From contig JAZUKN010000102.1 of NCBI GenBank assembly GCA_045643285.1, forward strand, positions 62,001 to 126,000: a stretch of DNA of 64,000 nt. Direction: 5' to 3'. The DNA is from UMGS1696 sp045643285 (lineage in GTDB: Bacteria; Bacillota; Clostridia; Oscillospirales; CAG-272). A model generated the notes under the pieces. That model was not told the DNA's origin. It ran no database searches and worked only from the letters and a program-made list of their open reading frames with translations. Both the position numbers and the translations under genes were made by a program. This document shows positions 16,074-25,900 of the stretch, piece by piece (the stretch's first letter is position 1; every line of letters begins with the position of its first letter).

Positions 16074-16926
16074 ACCCGAAAAGATCATTCTTATCCCGAA
16101 TACAGAAAAGAACATATCCGATAAAGTAACGCTGTCTCTTATAGACCGACTTACGTCAAGCGGATGCACGGTCAGCGTGTTTCCGGACTCCGGAATAACC
16201 GACTCCCGTGTCCGCAGAATAACGGGCGATGAAGAAATATCCGACTGCGACGCGGCGCTCGTCCTCGGAGGCGACGGCTCGATAATCGAAGCGGAGCACC
16301 GCCTGCTTGGATTTGATATTCCCGTAATGGGGATAAACTTCGGGCACGTCGGATTCCTCACGGAGCTTGAAAAAGAGGAACTGCCGCTCGTCGATAAACT
16401 GCTCGCAGGGGAATACACAGTTGACAGCAGAATGCTTCTGACTGCAACGGTGACAGACTCCACAGGAAAAGTGAAATCCGAATATAACGTCCTCAATGAC
16501 GCGGTGCTGACGAACGGCCCTGTCGCAAGAATGATAACGTTCGATATTTTCTCGGGCGGCGAAAAGCTCGAAACTGTCCGCGCGGACGGATTTATCGTCT
16601 CGACTCCGACAGGCTCGACTGCATATTCGCTATCAGCCGGCGGACCGGTGCTTGATCCTGCGCTTGACGGGATAGTGCTGACTCCGATATGTCCGCACAC
16701 GCTGACTTCGCGCCCGATAGTCTTCCGCGGAGATATGGCGCTCGCGTTCCGTGTCGTTTCGTCGAACTCCTCGGGAGTGTACCTGACTGCCGACGGACGG
16801 GAAGAGACGAAAGTCTCGGAAGACGACACCGTGACCGTGAGAAAGTCCGAATATACCGCGCGGCTCATACGGATAAAGAAAACGGGGTTCGTCGAAGTGT
16901 TGCGCTCCAAGCTGTCCGAACAGTAA
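16066..16926 (+). CDS. nadK: NAD kinase
   Basis: A 286-residue ATP-NAD kinase that makes NADP. Motifs are GGDGSIIEAEH (68-78), NFGHVGFLTELE, the NE/D-type substrate segment YNVLNDAVLTNGP, and TPTGSTAYSLSAGGPVLDP. It overlaps tlyA by 8 nt with an AAGGAGG site inside the tlyA end, showing operon co-translation. In Clostridia nadK between tlyA and argR is the usual place. Confidence 0.96.
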   Translation: MNKPEKIILIPNTEKNISDKVTLSLIDRLTSSGCTVSVFPDSGITDSRVRRITGDEEISDCDAALVLGGDGSIIEAEHRLLGFDIPVMGINFGHVGFLTELEKEELPLVDKLLAGEYTVDSRMLLTATVTDSTGKVKSEYNVLNDAVLTNGPVARMITFDIFSGGEKLETVRADGFIVSTPTGSTAYSLSAGGPVLDPALDGIVLTPICPHTLTSRPIVFRGDMALAFRVVSSNSSGVYLTADGREETKVSEDDTVTVRKSEYTARLIRIKKTGFVEVLRSKLSEQ

Positions 16927-16976
16927 AAATAAAGAAGAAAAAATAAATAAGCCGAAAACGGCTGAAAGGAAAATAT

Positions 16977-17429
16977 ATGAAAACCAAAAGACACAACAAA
17001 ATTCTTGAAATCGTAGAGAATTACGATATCGAGACACAGGAAGACCTTATTGAAAAGCTGAAGGTCGAGGGCTTTGACGTAACACAGGCGACTGTTTCAC
17101 GCGACATCAGAGAACTGAAACTGCTCAAGCAGATGTCCGAGACGGGAACGTATAAATACGTTATCCCGAAAGCCGGAAGCGCAGATAACAGCCACGTTTA
17201 TTCCCGCGCACTCGCGGGCTCGGTAAAGAGCGTTGAATTTGCGCTCAACAACATCGTCATCAAGACGTATCCGGGACTTGCAAACGCCGTTGCCGCAGGA
17301 GTTGACGCAATGCGTGAAAAGGACATCCTCGGCTGTGTCGCGGGAGACGACTGCATCGTTATCGTTGCAAGAGACGTAGAATCCGCAGAGCAGATCACGG
17401 CAAAGATACAGAAGTACGTCAACGCATAA
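16977..17429 (+). CDS. argR: arginine repressor ArgR
   Basis: A 150-residue repressor. The N-terminal winged helix holds the ArgR signature TQATVSRDIRELKLLK (about residues 38-53). The C-terminal oligomerisation and arginine-binding domain carries PGLANAVAAGVDAM and CVAGDDCIVIVAR, with the conserved GDD motif. It forms arginine-bound hexamers on ARG boxes of arginine genes. It sits in the recN operon as in Bacillus and Clostridium. The A-rich 50-nt gap before it holds a GAAAGGAAA ribosome site. Confidence 0.96.
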   Translation: MKTKRHNKILEIVENYDIETQEDLIEKLKVEGFDVTQATVSRDIRELKLLKQMSETGTYKYVIPKAGSADNSHVYSRALAGSVKSVEFALNNIVIKTYPGLANAVAAGVDAMREKDILGCVAGDDCIVIVARDVESAEQITAKIQKYVNA

Positions 17430-17449
17430 AATGAGAGGAATGAGAGAAT

Positions 17450-19144
17450 ATGCTCTCAAGCTTGTATATTGAAAACATAGCTGTCGCAAAACGGCTGACT
17501 GTCGATTTTTCGTCCGGATTTACCGTTATCACGGGTAAGACCGGTGCCGGGAAGTCGATAGTTATCGACTCGCTTCTTCTTCTCTGCGGCGCAAAGAACG
17601 CACGCGAGCTTATCAGAAGCGGAGAAGAAAAGGCGACAGTCTCGGCGGTGTTCTCGGTGTCCGACGACGAGCGGAAAACCGTGGCGGAATACGACGTGGA
17701 GCCGGACGAAAACGGGGAGATCGAAATAACCCGTACCGTCACATCCGACGGACGCTCCGGAGCGAAGATTAACCGCCGCAGTGTTCCGCTGTCGCTTCTC
17801 AAGGACGTAACTCCGAAGCTGATCGCCATTCAGACGCAGAACGAACGGAGCGAATTTGCCGACAAATCGGGATATACCGCGATGCTTGACTCATATGCCG
17901 ATTCGGACGGGCTGCTTGACTCCTATAAATCGTGCTACGCCGAGCTTACCTCTGTCAGAAACCGCATCTCGGAGCTTCAGAAAGCGCTGAGAGAGAGGGA
18001 TATGATGCTCGACATCTTAAAGTATCAGAAGAAAGAGATAGAAGCCGCAAAGCTCTCCGACGACGAAGAAAAAGAAAAGCTCGAAAAGCTCCGTACGAAG
18101 ATACGCTCGCTTGAAAAGGTGTCGAAATGCCGCACGGTCGTCGAGAGGGCGCTGTCGTCGAACGAAAAAGGCGTGACAGCCGCGTACCTCATCGAAAGAG
18201 CGGAAACGGCAATTTCACAGCTTTCCGACGTTCTCGACGGAGCGGACGAAATGGCGCATAAGCTCGAATCGTTCCGCTATGAGATACTCGACATAGCAGA
18301 AAGAGTGAACGACGTGCTCGACGACGGAGACATCGGAAACCCCGATGAAAAACTGACGCAGATCGAGCGGAGGCTTTCGCTTATCGAAAAGCTCGAAAAG
18401 AAATACGGCACGGATATTTCGGGGATAAAAGCAAAGCGCGACGAGATAGCGGAGAAAATTTCCGATCTCGAAGACGGGGACTTCCGCCTCGAAGAACTCG
18501 GAAAAGCCCTTCTTGAAGCCGAAAACAAGGCGACAGAGGCGGCTGAAAAGCTGTCCGCAAAGCGCAGGGAAGCCGGAGAAAAGCTCGCCGCAGAGATAAT
18601 CAAATCGCTTGTATTTCTCGATATGCCTAAAGTGAGATTCCATATCTCCGTTGATCCCGTGAAGGAAAAAGGAAAGTACGTCTTCACGCCGAGCGGCTAC
18701 GACGACGTTGATTTTCTCATATCAGTGAATGTGGGTGAAGACATCGGTTCTCTCGGTAAAGTCTCATCTGGCGGCGAGCTGTCGAGAATAACGCTTGCCG
18801 TGAAGACCGCGTTTGCCGGAAAGAGCGGCGCGGGATGCCTTGTGTTCGACGAAATAGATACCGGAGTATCGGGAGGAACGTCCGAAAAGATCGGTAAAAT
18901 GCTCTCGTCTCTCGGTGAGAGAACGCAGGTCATTTCCGTAACGCACTCACCGCAGATCGCGTCAATCGCGTCACATCATCTGCTTATCGAAAAGCACGAA
19001 TCGGACGGCAGGACGGAGAGCGCAGTCCGTGAGATATCGGGAGAAGAACGCACGTCGGAGATCGCACGGATAATCGGCGGCGTGTCAGTAACCGAAAAGC
19101 AGACGGCGGCGGCAGAAGAAATGCTCCGCAATAACAAAAACTGA
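17450..19144 (+). CDS. recN: DNA repair protein RecN
   Basis: A 564-residue SMC-like ATPase of double-strand-break repair. Walker A ITGKTGAGKSIVIDSL is near residues 27-42. A long coiled coil with a central hinge spans about 150-370. The ABC signature KVSSGGELSRITLAVK is followed by Walker B CLVFDEIDTGVSGGTS, and the switch His lies in VISVTHSPQIAS. The length is normal. In many Clostridia spoIVB and spo0A follow recN, but here tyrS follows. Confidence 0.96.
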   Translation: MLSSLYIENIAVAKRLTVDFSSGFTVITGKTGAGKSIVIDSLLLLCGAKNARELIRSGEEKATVSAVFSVSDDERKTVAEYDVEPDENGEIEITRTVTSDGRSGAKINRRSVPLSLLKDVTPKLIAIQTQNERSEFADKSGYTAMLDSYADSDGLLDSYKSCYAELTSVRNRISELQKALRERDMMLDILKYQKKEIEAAKLSDDEEKEKLEKLRTKIRSLEKVSKCRTVVERALSSNEKGVTAAYLIERAETAISQLSDVLDGADEMAHKLESFRYEILDIAERVNDVLDDGDIGNPDEKLTQIERRLSLIEKLEKKYGTDISGIKAKRDEIAEKISDLEDGDFRLEELGKALLEAENKATEAAEKLSAKRREAGEKLAAEIIKSLVFLDMPKVRFHISVDPVKEKGKYVFTPSGYDDVDFLISVNVGEDIGSLGKVSSGGELSRITLAVKTAFAGKSGAGCLVFDEIDTGVSGGTSEKIGKMLSSLGERTQVISVTHSPQIASIASHHLLIEKHESDGRTESAVREISGEERTSEIARIIGGVSVTEKQTAAAEEMLRNNKN

Positions 19145-19180
19145 AAACAAAATAATCTATATAAAAAAGAGGACAGACAA

Positions 19181-20404
19181 ATGACAATTTTTGACGAACT
19201 GAAAGCGCGCGGTCTCATCGCGCAGATGACAAACGAAGAAGAGATCAAGAATCTTATCAATAACGGCAAAGCAACATTTTATATCGGATTTGACTGCACC
19301 GCGGACAGCCTCACAGCCGGTCACTTCATGGCACTCACACTTATGAAGAGACTCCAGATGGCAGGAAATAAGCCGATCGCTCTTATCGGCGGCGGTACAA
19401 CGATGATCGGCGACCCGTCCGGCAGAACGGATATGCGTAAGATGCTCACGAAAGAAGACATCGACCACAACGCAGAGTGCTTCAAGAGACAGATGGAGAG
19501 ATTCATCGACTTCGGCGAAGGCAAGGCAAGAATGATCAACAACGCTGACTGGCTTCTCAAGCTCAATTATGTAGAGCTTCTCCGTGAAGTCGGTGCTTGC
19601 TTCTCCGTAAATAATATGCTCCGCGCCGAATGCTATAAGCAGAGAATGGAAAAAGGACTTTCGTTCCTTGAATTCAACTATATGATCATGCAGTCTTACG
19701 ACTTCTACTACCTCTTCAAGAATTACGACTGCAACTTCCAGTTCGGCGGCGACGACCAGTGGTCGAATATGCTCGGCGGCACAGAGCTTATCAGACGTAA
19801 GCTCGGCAAGGACGCGAACGCAATGACGATCACGCTTCTCACCGACTCGCAGGGCAAGAAAATGGGCAAGACCGCCGGCAACGCCGTATGGCTCGATCCG
19901 AATAAGACAAGCCCGTTCGACTTCTACCAGTACTGGAGAAACGTCGGCGACTCCGATGTAATGAAGTGCATCCGTATGCTCACATTCCTGCCGCTTGAAC
20001 AGATCGACGAAATGGACAAGTGGGAAGGCGGAGAGCTCAACAAAGCAAAAGAGATCCTCGCATACGAGCTTACAAAAATGGTACACGGCGAAGAAGAAGC
20101 CGAAAAGGCACAGCAAAGCGCAAGAGCACTGTTCGCAGGCGGCGGAAGCACCGAAAATATGCCCACGACTACTCTCACTGACGACAACTTCACCGACGGT
20201 AAGATAGCAGTCCTTGATATGCTCACCGTAAGCGGTCTTTGCCCGTCCAAGGGAGAGGGAAGACGCCTTATCCAACAGGGCGGTATCCTCGTCAATGACG
20301 AAAAAGTCACAGACGTTTACGCCGCATACGAAAAATCGGCGTTCGAGGGCGACGGTATCATCCTCAAAAAAGGCAAGAAGACTTATCAGAAGTTTGTTAT
20401 ATAA
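19181..20404 (+). CDS. tyrS: tyrosyl-tRNA synthetase
   Basis: A 407-residue class I synthetase. The HIGH-type motif is seen as DSLTAGHFM (residues 45-53) and the KMSKS-type as GKKMGKTAGN. The tyrosine-binding segment QFGGDDQWSNMLGG is intact. A C-terminal S4 domain (about 340-405) binds tRNA. It lies 36 nt after recN, which leaves no room for a T-box leader, so control is probably by the operon. The next frame starts 10 nt after the stop. Confidence 0.96.
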   Translation: MTIFDELKARGLIAQMTNEEEIKNLINNGKATFYIGFDCTADSLTAGHFMALTLMKRLQMAGNKPIALIGGGTTMIGDPSGRTDMRKMLTKEDIDHNAECFKRQMERFIDFGEGKARMINNADWLLKLNYVELLREVGACFSVNNMLRAECYKQRMEKGLSFLEFNYMIMQSYDFYYLFKNYDCNFQFGGDDQWSNMLGGTELIRRKLGKDANAMTITLLTDSQGKKMGKTAGNAVWLDPNKTSPFDFYQYWRNVGDSDVMKCIRMLTFLPLEQIDEMDKWEGGELNKAKEILAYELTKMVHGEEEAEKAQQSARALFAGGGSTENMPTTTLTDDNFTDGKIAVLDMLTVSGLCPSKGEGRRLIQQGGILVNDEKVTDVYAAYEKSAFEGDGIILKKGKKTYQKFVI

Positions 20405-20414
20405 ACATAATTCG

Positions 20415-22049
20415 ATGAAAAAATACGATTATCTTCTCTTTGACGCGGACAATACTCTGTTTGATTTCACAAAAGCGGAGTATAATGCGTTCAAGGTGAC
20501 GGCGGAGTACGGCTCTCTCGATTATTCGGAGGAGCTGTATTCTCGCTATTCGGCAATAAACGACGAACTGTGGAAACGGCTTGAGAAGAAAGAGATAACT
20601 CTTGATTTTCTGAAAACCGAGCGTTTTTATCAGCTTCTTTTGTCGTGCGGTTACGACAGCGGAGACGGTACTCTCGCAAAGGCTGCCGAACTCAGAGATA
20701 AGTATATGACATCTCTCGCGTCCGAAGCGTGCCTCATCGACGGCGCGTCCGAAGTATGCCATAACTTAAAAAAGAGCCATAAAATGTACCTCATTACGAA
20801 CGGCATCTCGATGATACAGCGTTCGCGTCTCGCCAAATCCGCACTGGCTGACGTTTTCGACGGCGTGTTCATCTCGGAAGAAATGGGCGTCGCCAAGCCG
20901 TCGGTTGCATATTTCGAAAAAGTTCTCGCGTCGATAGGCGACGGTGACCGCAGAAAATATCTTGTGATCGGCGATTCGCTCACCTCCGACTGCGACGGCG
21001 CTATCGCATACGGACTTGACGTTTGCCGCTATAATCCCGAAGAAAAACCGTCAGACGGTAGAGAACTCACATATAATGTTAAAAAGCTCACGGAGCTTTA
21101 CGACATTCTCGGAGTCAATATGACCGCAAGCTACGAAAAACTGCGCTCACTCATCACTGAGTATAATAATTCCGGAAAAGGACAGATAACCGTCCGCGAA
21201 AACGAGCCGATGTCCGCTCATACTTCTTTCAGGATCGGCGGTACTGCGGACTTGTTCCTGATACCGCAGGATGAAGAATCTCTTGTATCCCTTGCGGGTA
21301 TGATAAAGTTGACTGACACACGCGCGTTCTTCCTCGGCAACGGGACAAATCTCCTGTTCTCCGACGAAGGCTACCGCGGCGCTGTCGTATCATTCGCCGA
21401 GCTTCGCGGGATCAAAGTCGACGGAAACCGCATCACCGCAGGCGCAGGCGCGTCACTTACGACTGTCTGCAAAACCGCGCGTGACTCTTCTCTCACCGGA
21501 ATGGAAACCGCGTACGGCATACCCGGCTCAGTCGGCGGTGCGGTCTATATGAACGCAGGCGCATACGGCGGACAGATAGCCGATGTGCTTGAAACGAGCC
21601 GATTCCTCGACACAGATACGCTTGAGATAGGCGAAATTACGCTTGACGAACACCGCTTCGGCTATAGAGAAAGCATTTATAAACACACGAACCGCATCGT
21701 GCTGTCGGCAACGTTTTCGCTGTCATACGGCGACAAAGACGAGATCGGTGCAAGGATGAACGAGATCATGCAGCGTCGCGTCGATAAGCAGCCGCTTGAA
21801 TATCCGAGCGCAGGTTCTGTCTTCAAGCGCCCGGAAGGTCACTTCGCAGGGCAGTTGATCGAAGAAAGCGGACTGAAAGGTCTTACGGTCGGCGGCGCAC
21901 AGGTAAGCGAAAAGCACGCCGGATTTATAATCAATAAAGGCGGCGCAACCGAAAAGGATGTGCGCGGACTTATCGAAAAAATCATCGAAACGATAGAGAA
22001 AAACTACGGCTTCCGTCTTGAGACCGAAGTCATTTCCGTAGGTCCGTGA
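20415..22049 (+). CDS. murB: HAD hydrolase (YjjG-type) fused to MurB
   Basis: One uninterrupted 544-residue frame. Residues 1-232 are a HAD phosphatase of the YjjG nucleotidase type: FDADNTLFDF as motif I, ITNGISMIQRSR as II, KPSVAYFEKVL as III and VIGDSLTSDCDGA as IV. Residues 236-544 are a complete UDP-N-acetylenolpyruvoylglucosamine reductase: FFLGNGTNLLFSDEG, GIPGSVGGAVYMNAGAYGG and the catalytic-Ser region SAGSVFKRPEGHFAGQ. MurB makes UDP-MurNAc for peptidoglycan. An internal ATG at 21120 has GGAG 5 nt before it, so free MurB could also be made. ATG at 20415 has no clear ribosome site and may be coupled to tyrS. Confidence 0.88.
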   Translation: MKKYDYLLFDADNTLFDFTKAEYNAFKVTAEYGSLDYSEELYSRYSAINDELWKRLEKKEITLDFLKTERFYQLLLSCGYDSGDGTLAKAAELRDKYMTSLASEACLIDGASEVCHNLKKSHKMYLITNGISMIQRSRLAKSALADVFDGVFISEEMGVAKPSVAYFEKVLASIGDGDRRKYLVIGDSLTSDCDGAIAYGLDVCRYNPEEKPSDGRELTYNVKKLTELYDILGVNMTASYEKLRSLITEYNNSGKGQITVRENEPMSAHTSFRIGGTADLFLIPQDEESLVSLAGMIKLTDTRAFFLGNGTNLLFSDEGYRGAVVSFAELRGIKVDGNRITAGAGASLTTVCKTARDSSLTGMETAYGIPGSVGGAVYMNAGAYGGQIADVLETSRFLDTDTLEIGEITLDEHRFGYRESIYKHTNRIVLSATFSLSYGDKDEIGARMNEIMQRRVDKQPLEYPSAGSVFKRPEGHFAGQLIEESGLKGLTVGGAQVSEKHAGFIINKGGATEKDVRGLIEKIIETIEKNYGFRLETEVISVGP

Positions 22050-22050
22050 T

Positions 22051-22782
22051 ATGCAGTCGTACTCACAAAGCGTAAAAGACCAGCTCGGCGAGGTATCAGT
22101 CACGAAAAAATGCTGTCGCTTCACTGATGAGAAAATGCGCTCGCTCGTCAAAACCGACGACAACGGCGATATTCTCGCGGAAATATATTCAAAATGCCGC
22201 TGTGACGGATGCAGAACGGTTTTTCTGCGCCGCGCATTTATGCTGTACGGAAGCGTGACCGATCCCGATAAAGCGTACCACCTCGATTTTTCCTTTAAGG
22301 TAAACGGAGAAGCGAACGCTGTGGAATCCGCGCTTTCGGACTGTGGATTCGATTTCCGCCGCACGGTGCGAAAGGACAGACACATTCTGTATGTCAAGAA
22401 CAGTACGGCTATCGAAGATTTTCTTGTTTTGATAGGCGCGTCAGGGTCGGCGTTCGATCTGATGAACTCAAAGATCGTCCGTGAATTCCGCAATTCCGTA
22501 AACCGACAGGTCAACTGCGATACGGCGAACATCGAAAAACAGATCGACTCCGCGAAAAAATACGTAGATGCTGTCAATTTCCTCGAAAAGACGGGAAAGA
22601 TCGACTCGCTGTCTCCGGAGCTGAAAGAAACGGCAAGACTCCGCGCGGAAAACGACCAGGCGTCGCTCTCGGACCTCTCGAATATGTTAAATCCGCCGGT
22701 AACGAAATCCGGCATGAGACATAGGCTTGAAAAAATCTATGAAACAGCAGTCAAATTCGGAATGAAAAACAGCGAGATTTGA
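22051..22782 (+). CDS. whiA: WhiA-family DNA-binding protein, short form
   Basis: A 243-residue WhiA. The middle (RRAFMLYGSVTDPDKAYHLDF), the FLVLIGASGSAFDLMNSK region and the C-terminal helix-turn-helix (NRQVNCDTANIEKQ, then SLSDLSNMLNPPVTKSGMRHRLEKI) match the family. Usual WhiA proteins are near 310 residues with two LAGLIDADG-like halves. Here the first half is reduced to about 50 residues. WhiA affects cell division and chromosome segregation in Bacillota. It follows murB after one base. The usual neighbours rapZ and yvcK are absent. Confidence 0.88.
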   Translation: MQSYSQSVKDQLGEVSVTKKCCRFTDEKMRSLVKTDDNGDILAEIYSKCRCDGCRTVFLRRAFMLYGSVTDPDKAYHLDFSFKVNGEANAVESALSDCGFDFRRTVRKDRHILYVKNSTAIEDFLVLIGASGSAFDLMNSKIVREFRNSVNRQVNCDTANIEKQIDSAKKYVDAVNFLEKTGKIDSLSPELKETARLRAENDQASLSDLSNMLNPPVTKSGMRHRLEKIYETAVKFGMKNSEI

Positions 22783-22797
22783 CTGAATTGATTATTT

Positions 22798-22827
22798 GAA
22801 AAAATATCTTTGATATTTTTTCTTCCT
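22798..22827 (+). terminator. hairpin after whiA, likely weak terminator
   Basis: GAAAAAATATC / GATATTTTTTC is a perfect 11-bp AT-rich stem with loop TTT and a TTCCTT tail. It is A/T-rich, so termination is likely partial. Confidence 0.5.
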
Positions 22828-22828
22828 T

Positions 22829-22930
22829 AATTTTCGACGAAGTCGAAAATTTCACGTGACGAAGTCACACTTCACTTTCACGAAGTGAAAACTTCACTTG
22901 CCGAAGGCAAACTTCACTCTGCGAAGCAGA
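22829..22930. repeat. array of five GAA-loop hairpins with constant spacer
   Basis: Five consecutive perfect hairpins each have loop GAA closed by C-G, but their stems differ: AATTTTCGAC (22829-22851), GTGAC (22856-22868), TTTCAC (22876-22890), TTGCC (22898-22910) and TCTGC (22918-22930). The last three spacers are exactly ACTTCAC and the first is a shortened TCAC. The stems differ while pairing is kept, as expected for selection on structure. The array ends 16 nt before the dnaE start and holds no open frame. GCGAAGC in the last unit is the known very stable DNA mini-hairpin. No name for this element is known to me. Confidence 0.8.
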
Positions 22931-22946
22931 ATTCTAAGGGGGAAAC

Positions 22947-25900
22947 ATGGGAGAATTCGTTCATCTTCATCTGCATAGCGAATATAGCCTGCTTGACGGT
23001 GCTTGCCGTGTTTCCGACATCCCGAAAGCCGCAAAAAAAGCAGGACACAGCGCAGTCGCAATAACAGACCACGGCGTGATGTACGGCGTTGTCGATTTTT
23101 ATAAGGCTTGTAAGGCTGATGGCGTGAAGCCGATAATCGGCTGTGAAGTTTACGTCGCAAAACGCTCTCTTTACGATAAAGACCGCGACTTCGACGCAGG
23201 GTACTACCACCTCGTGCTTCTCGTAAAGAATAAAACCGGCTACGATAACCTCATTTATATGGTGTCAAAGTCCTTCACCGACGGGTTTTACTCAAAGCCG
23301 CGCATAGATACCGAGCTTCTTGAAGCGCATACCGAGGGACTTGTCTGCCTGTCGGGATGCCTTGCCGGACAGATACCGCGCTATATCGTCTCCGGAGAGT
23401 ATGATAAAGCCGAAGAATACGCATGCCGACTCGATAAAGCGTTCGGCAGAGGAAATTTCTACCTTGAGATACAGGATCACTCCCTTGCCGACGATAAAGT
23501 CGTTTGCGAGGGGATCCGCCGTATCCATAACGCTACGGGAATCCCTATGGTCGCAACGAACGACGCGCATTATATCGAAAAAAAGGACGCCGAAACACAG
23601 GCGGTACTTCTGTGCATCCAAACGAACAGCGTTATCACAGACGGCAGACCGATAGGGTTTGAAACGGACGAATTTTACTATAAATCCACCGAAGAAATGG
23701 AAGCTCTCTTCGCCGACTACGAGGATGCCTGCTCGAATACGGCAAAAATCGCCGATATGTGTTCGTTCGACTTTGAGTTCGGTAAAACAAAACTGCCGCG
23801 TTATAAACCGGAGAACGGGCAAAATCCCGACGACTACCTCCGCGCCCTCGCTTACTCCGGCTTTGAGAAAAAAATCGCCGACGGACATATAACGTTCGAC
23901 GGAAAATTCACACGCGAAACATACGAAAAGCGCATAGAATACGAGCTTTCCGTGATTACGAAAATGGGTTACGGTGAATACTACCTTATCGTGTGGGACT
24001 TCGTTCATCACTCAAAATCGGTCGGTATTCCCGTCGGACCGGGACGTGGCTCCGGAGCCGGCTCGCTCGTCGCATATCTTATCGGAATCACCGATATTGA
24101 CTCTATCCGCTTCGATCTCCTGTTCGAGCGTTTCCTCAACCCCGAAAGAGTATCAATGCCCGACTTCGATATAGATTTCTGCTACGAGAGGCGCGACGAG
24201 GCCATCGCATACGTCAGAGAAAAGTACGGGGAAGACCACACCTCTCAGATAATAACGTTCGGTACACTTGCGGCAAGGGCGGCAGTCAGAGACGTAGGAC
24301 GCGCTCTCGGAATGAGCTATAAGGACGTTGACGAAGTCGCACGTCTCATACCGCGTGAGCTGAAAATCACGATAGACAAGGCACTTGAAGGTAAGGAGCT
24401 CAACGAAATGTACCGCGGCTCGGCAGAGATCAGACGGCTCATTGATCTCTCCCGCGCACTTGAGGGGATGCCGCGCCATTCGTCTATCCATGCGGCAGGC
24501 GTCGTCATCACCGAAGAGCCTGTCACGTCGTACGTCCCCGTCGCAGTCAATAACGGCTCGACAGTCACACAGTTCGATATGGATACCGTGGCGGAGCTGG
24601 GCATTCTGAAATTCGACTTTCTCGCACTGCGCTATCTTACGATAATCGACACGGCGGAAAAGCAGATACGCGAAAAAGAGCCGGACTTCGACCTCACAAA
24701 GATCGACACGTCGGACGCCGAAACATACGCGCTCATCTCATCCGGCAAATCGGACGGCGTTTTCCAGCTTGAATCCCCGGGAATGAAGCGGATGCTCACC
24801 GAACTGAAACCGGAGCGGCTCGACGATATTATTGCCGCAATTGCACTGTACCGTCCGGGACCTATGGACTCTATCCCGAAATATATTGAAGCACGGCTGA
24901 ATCCCGAAAAAATCGAATACTGTACACCACTGTTGAAGCCCATACTTGACGTGACATACGGCTGTATCGTTTATCAGGAGCAGGTCATGCAGATATTCCG
25001 AGAGATCGCCGGATATTCGTTCGGACACGCAGACGTCGTGCGCCGCGCCATATCGAAAAAGAAAGCCGGAGTGCTTGAATCCGAGAGACAGGCGTTCATC
25101 GACGGCGCAAAGGAACACGGAGTCGACGAGAAAGACGCAGTCGCACTGTTTGAGGATATAGTTTCGTTTGCAAACTACGCATTCAATAAATCCCACGCGG
25201 CGGCGTATGCGGTGCTGTCGTTCAGAACGGCGTACCTCAAAGCCCATTATCCGCGCGAATACGAAAGCGCACTGCTCACGTCCGTTCAGTCGTATACGGA
25301 CAAACTCACGGAGTATATAAACGACTGCTCTAAGCAGGGGATTCGCACATACCCGCCCGATATAAACAAGAGCCGCGGCTCGTTCCACGTTGACGGCGAC
25401 GGCATCCGCTTCGGGCTTTCCGCCATAAAGGGGATCGGCGACGGACTTGTTGATAAACTCGTTAATGAGCGCGAAAAGAACGGCGAATATAAGGATATCG
25501 ACGACTTCATCGAACGCGCGTCCAAAACGGAGCTTAATAAACGCCAGCTTGAAGTCCTCATCAAATCCGGTGCACTCGATTCACTCGGAGTACCGCGCCG
25601 CAGACTTCTCGCCGTACACGAAACAATGCTTGAAAACCGCTCACCTCTGCTCGGCGGAAATATCGAAGGGCAGATAGGGCTGTTTGACGCAGGCGGAGCA
25701 GTCAGCGCACCGAAGCCGAAGAAGATAGAATTTCCGAACCTGCCGGAATTTACGATGCGCGAAAAGCTCGCACTCGAAAAAGAAAGCTGCGGAATATATT
25801 TCTCCGGTCACGTGCTCGACGACTATATAATCGGCGTGAGCCGCGTCAAGCCCGACGAAATAGCGGCGATACGCGCGTCCTTCCGCGATGAAGACGAAGA

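Noticed and set aside
15759..16994. 411-codon open frame on the minus strand across tlyA-nadK
   Set aside because: Ser-rich translation with no motif, opposite two well-supported genes.
19157..20275. 372-codon open frame opposite tyrS
   Set aside because: Antisense to an unmistakable synthetase. No ribosome site or family pattern.
20295..20414. Longer start for the HAD-MurB frame inside tyrS
   Set aside because: The extra 40 residues are the tyrS 3' end read in another frame. The HAD domain begins at the ATG at 20415.
22829..22930. Hairpin array as a CRISPR array or Rho-independent terminator cluster
   Set aside because: The constant part is only 7 nt and the variable parts are self-complementary, unlike spacers. 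The units lack T tails.
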